A stretch of DNA of 64,000 nucleotides, from positions 1,984,001 to 2,048,000 of the forward strand of contig NZ_CP107935.1 in NCBI RefSeq assembly GCF_036038375.1, given 5' to 3'. The first letter of the stretch is position 1; each line of letters starts with the position of its first letter. Under the pieces are notes generated by a model. That model saw only the letters and a list, made by a program, of their open reading frames with translations, ran no database searches and had not been told where the DNA came from. This DNA comes from Streptomyces sp. NBC_00414. GTDB taxonomy: Bacteria; Actinomycetota; Actinomycetes; Streptomycetales; Streptomycetaceae. Shown piece after piece: positions 63,649 to 64,000 of the stretch. Made by a program: the position numbers and the translations under genes.

Positions 63649-64000
63649 TTCTGGTTCTCCCTACGAGTGCTGCGAGTGACACGAGTGCTGGTCCGGTCGA
63701 GGGCGTGAAGTGCGCCGCTCGTGCGCTGGTACGGGGCATGATCCTGAAGCCCTCACCCGGTTGCCGCCGCGTGGCACGGCGGCGACAGAGCGGAGACACT
63801 CCGTACACGAACGCGACATCGGGCGGCCTTCCCGACCCCGTGGGTCACCTGCGGGCGACCGCGCCCCACACTGTGCGGGACGCGGTCGAGTGGACGCCAG
63901 ACATGGCCATTTGCGGCCAGTCGAGAAGAAAACGCGCTCCTCGGTCACGTCCGGCTCGCGAGGGACGCCCACGAAGGGCGCACACGAGGGGCGCACATGC
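63649..64000 (-). other. Region upstream of the AfsR-like gene; no gene seen
   Basis: These 352 bases to the right edge contain no convincing gene. A GCCGCCG-7-CGGCGGC hairpin (63763-63783) would fall in the 5' leader of the AfsR-like gene, and CCCACACTGTGCGGG (near 63867-63881) is a near palindrome. No clear promoter consensus was found. Confidence 0.5.

Noticed and set aside
63661..63996. Minus-strand 111-residue frame upstream of the AfsR-like gene
   Set aside because: No ribosome site, no hydrophobic or family motif, and composition typical of non-coding GC-rich DNA.

Overview
The window is high-GC actinomycete chromosome and almost certainly Streptomyces. The evidence is third-position GC codon use throughout, an SsgA-like sporulation protein, a WhiB-family protein, an AfsR/SARP regulator with a single in-frame TTA (bldA-type) codon, and a pca cluster in the streptomycete order V|I-J-F-H-G-B-L. 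I found no rRNA, tRNA, CRISPR array, insertion sequence or integrase. It reads as ordinary chromosome with several accessory catabolic blocks.

Layout. (1) 0-4 kb: a ribose-type sugar ABC transporter (permease, lipoprotein binding protein, ATPase), then, convergent, an IclR regulator and a benzoylformate-decarboxylase-like ThDP enzyme. (2) 6-12 kb: a fatty/acyl-CoA block on the minus strand (FadB, FadA, acyl-CoA dehydrogenase, CaiB-type CoA-transferase) with a strong palindromic operator candidate. (3) 12-26 kb: housekeeping and developmental genes: saccharopine-dehydrogenase-like protein, PfkB kinase, a 48-residue membrane protein, endonuclease V, a BNR-repeat exported protein, SsgA-like protein, GPP34, an ABC-F protein with a long structured leader, dimethylargininase, acyl-ACP desaturase and a 1150-residue HEAT protein. 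(4) 26-31 kb: WhiB-like protein, VOC protein, GH64 beta-1,3-glucanase and a LacI regulator whose probable operator (GAGCGCTC core) lies in front of both the glucanase and itself. (5) 30.7-36.8 kb: a secreted oxidative block of small laccase, ThuA/sugar-dehydrogenase fusion, and cupredoxin/OmpL47/DUF1080 protein. (6) 36.8-40.3 kb: a split NHEJ pair (LigD-type polymerase and ATP-dependent ligase, divergent) and a DUF3048 lipoprotein. (7) 40.5-47.7 kb: the complete protocatechuate/beta-ketoadipate operon under a MarR (PcaV-like) regulator, ending in a fused PcaL. (8) 48-53.5 kb: a LuxR-type large ATPase that has lost its DNA-binding domain, then an MHS transporter plus anhydro-N-acetylmuramate kinase operon. 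(9) 53.6-60.5 kb: lipid/envelope genes: two DUF2510 proteins, TetR with PAP2 phosphatase and DMT transporter, a scramblase-like protein and phosphocholine-type phospholipase C. (10) 60.7-63.6 kb: AfsR/SARP regulator.

How the parts fit: mandelate-type (ThDP enzyme), lignin-related (laccase) and protocatechuate catabolism together suggest a plant-litter lifestyle, with GH64 attacking fungal or plant beta-1,3-glucan. The most unusual features are not single genes. They are a short dispersed repeat (core GCGCAGTTCCCCGCGCCCC) present in 13 copies at five gene 3' ends, one of which supplies the stop codon of the truncated ATPase; several near-perfect long operator palindromes; and a strong leader hairpin before the ABC-F gene. 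All functions are inferred from sequence motifs read by eye; no database search was run.
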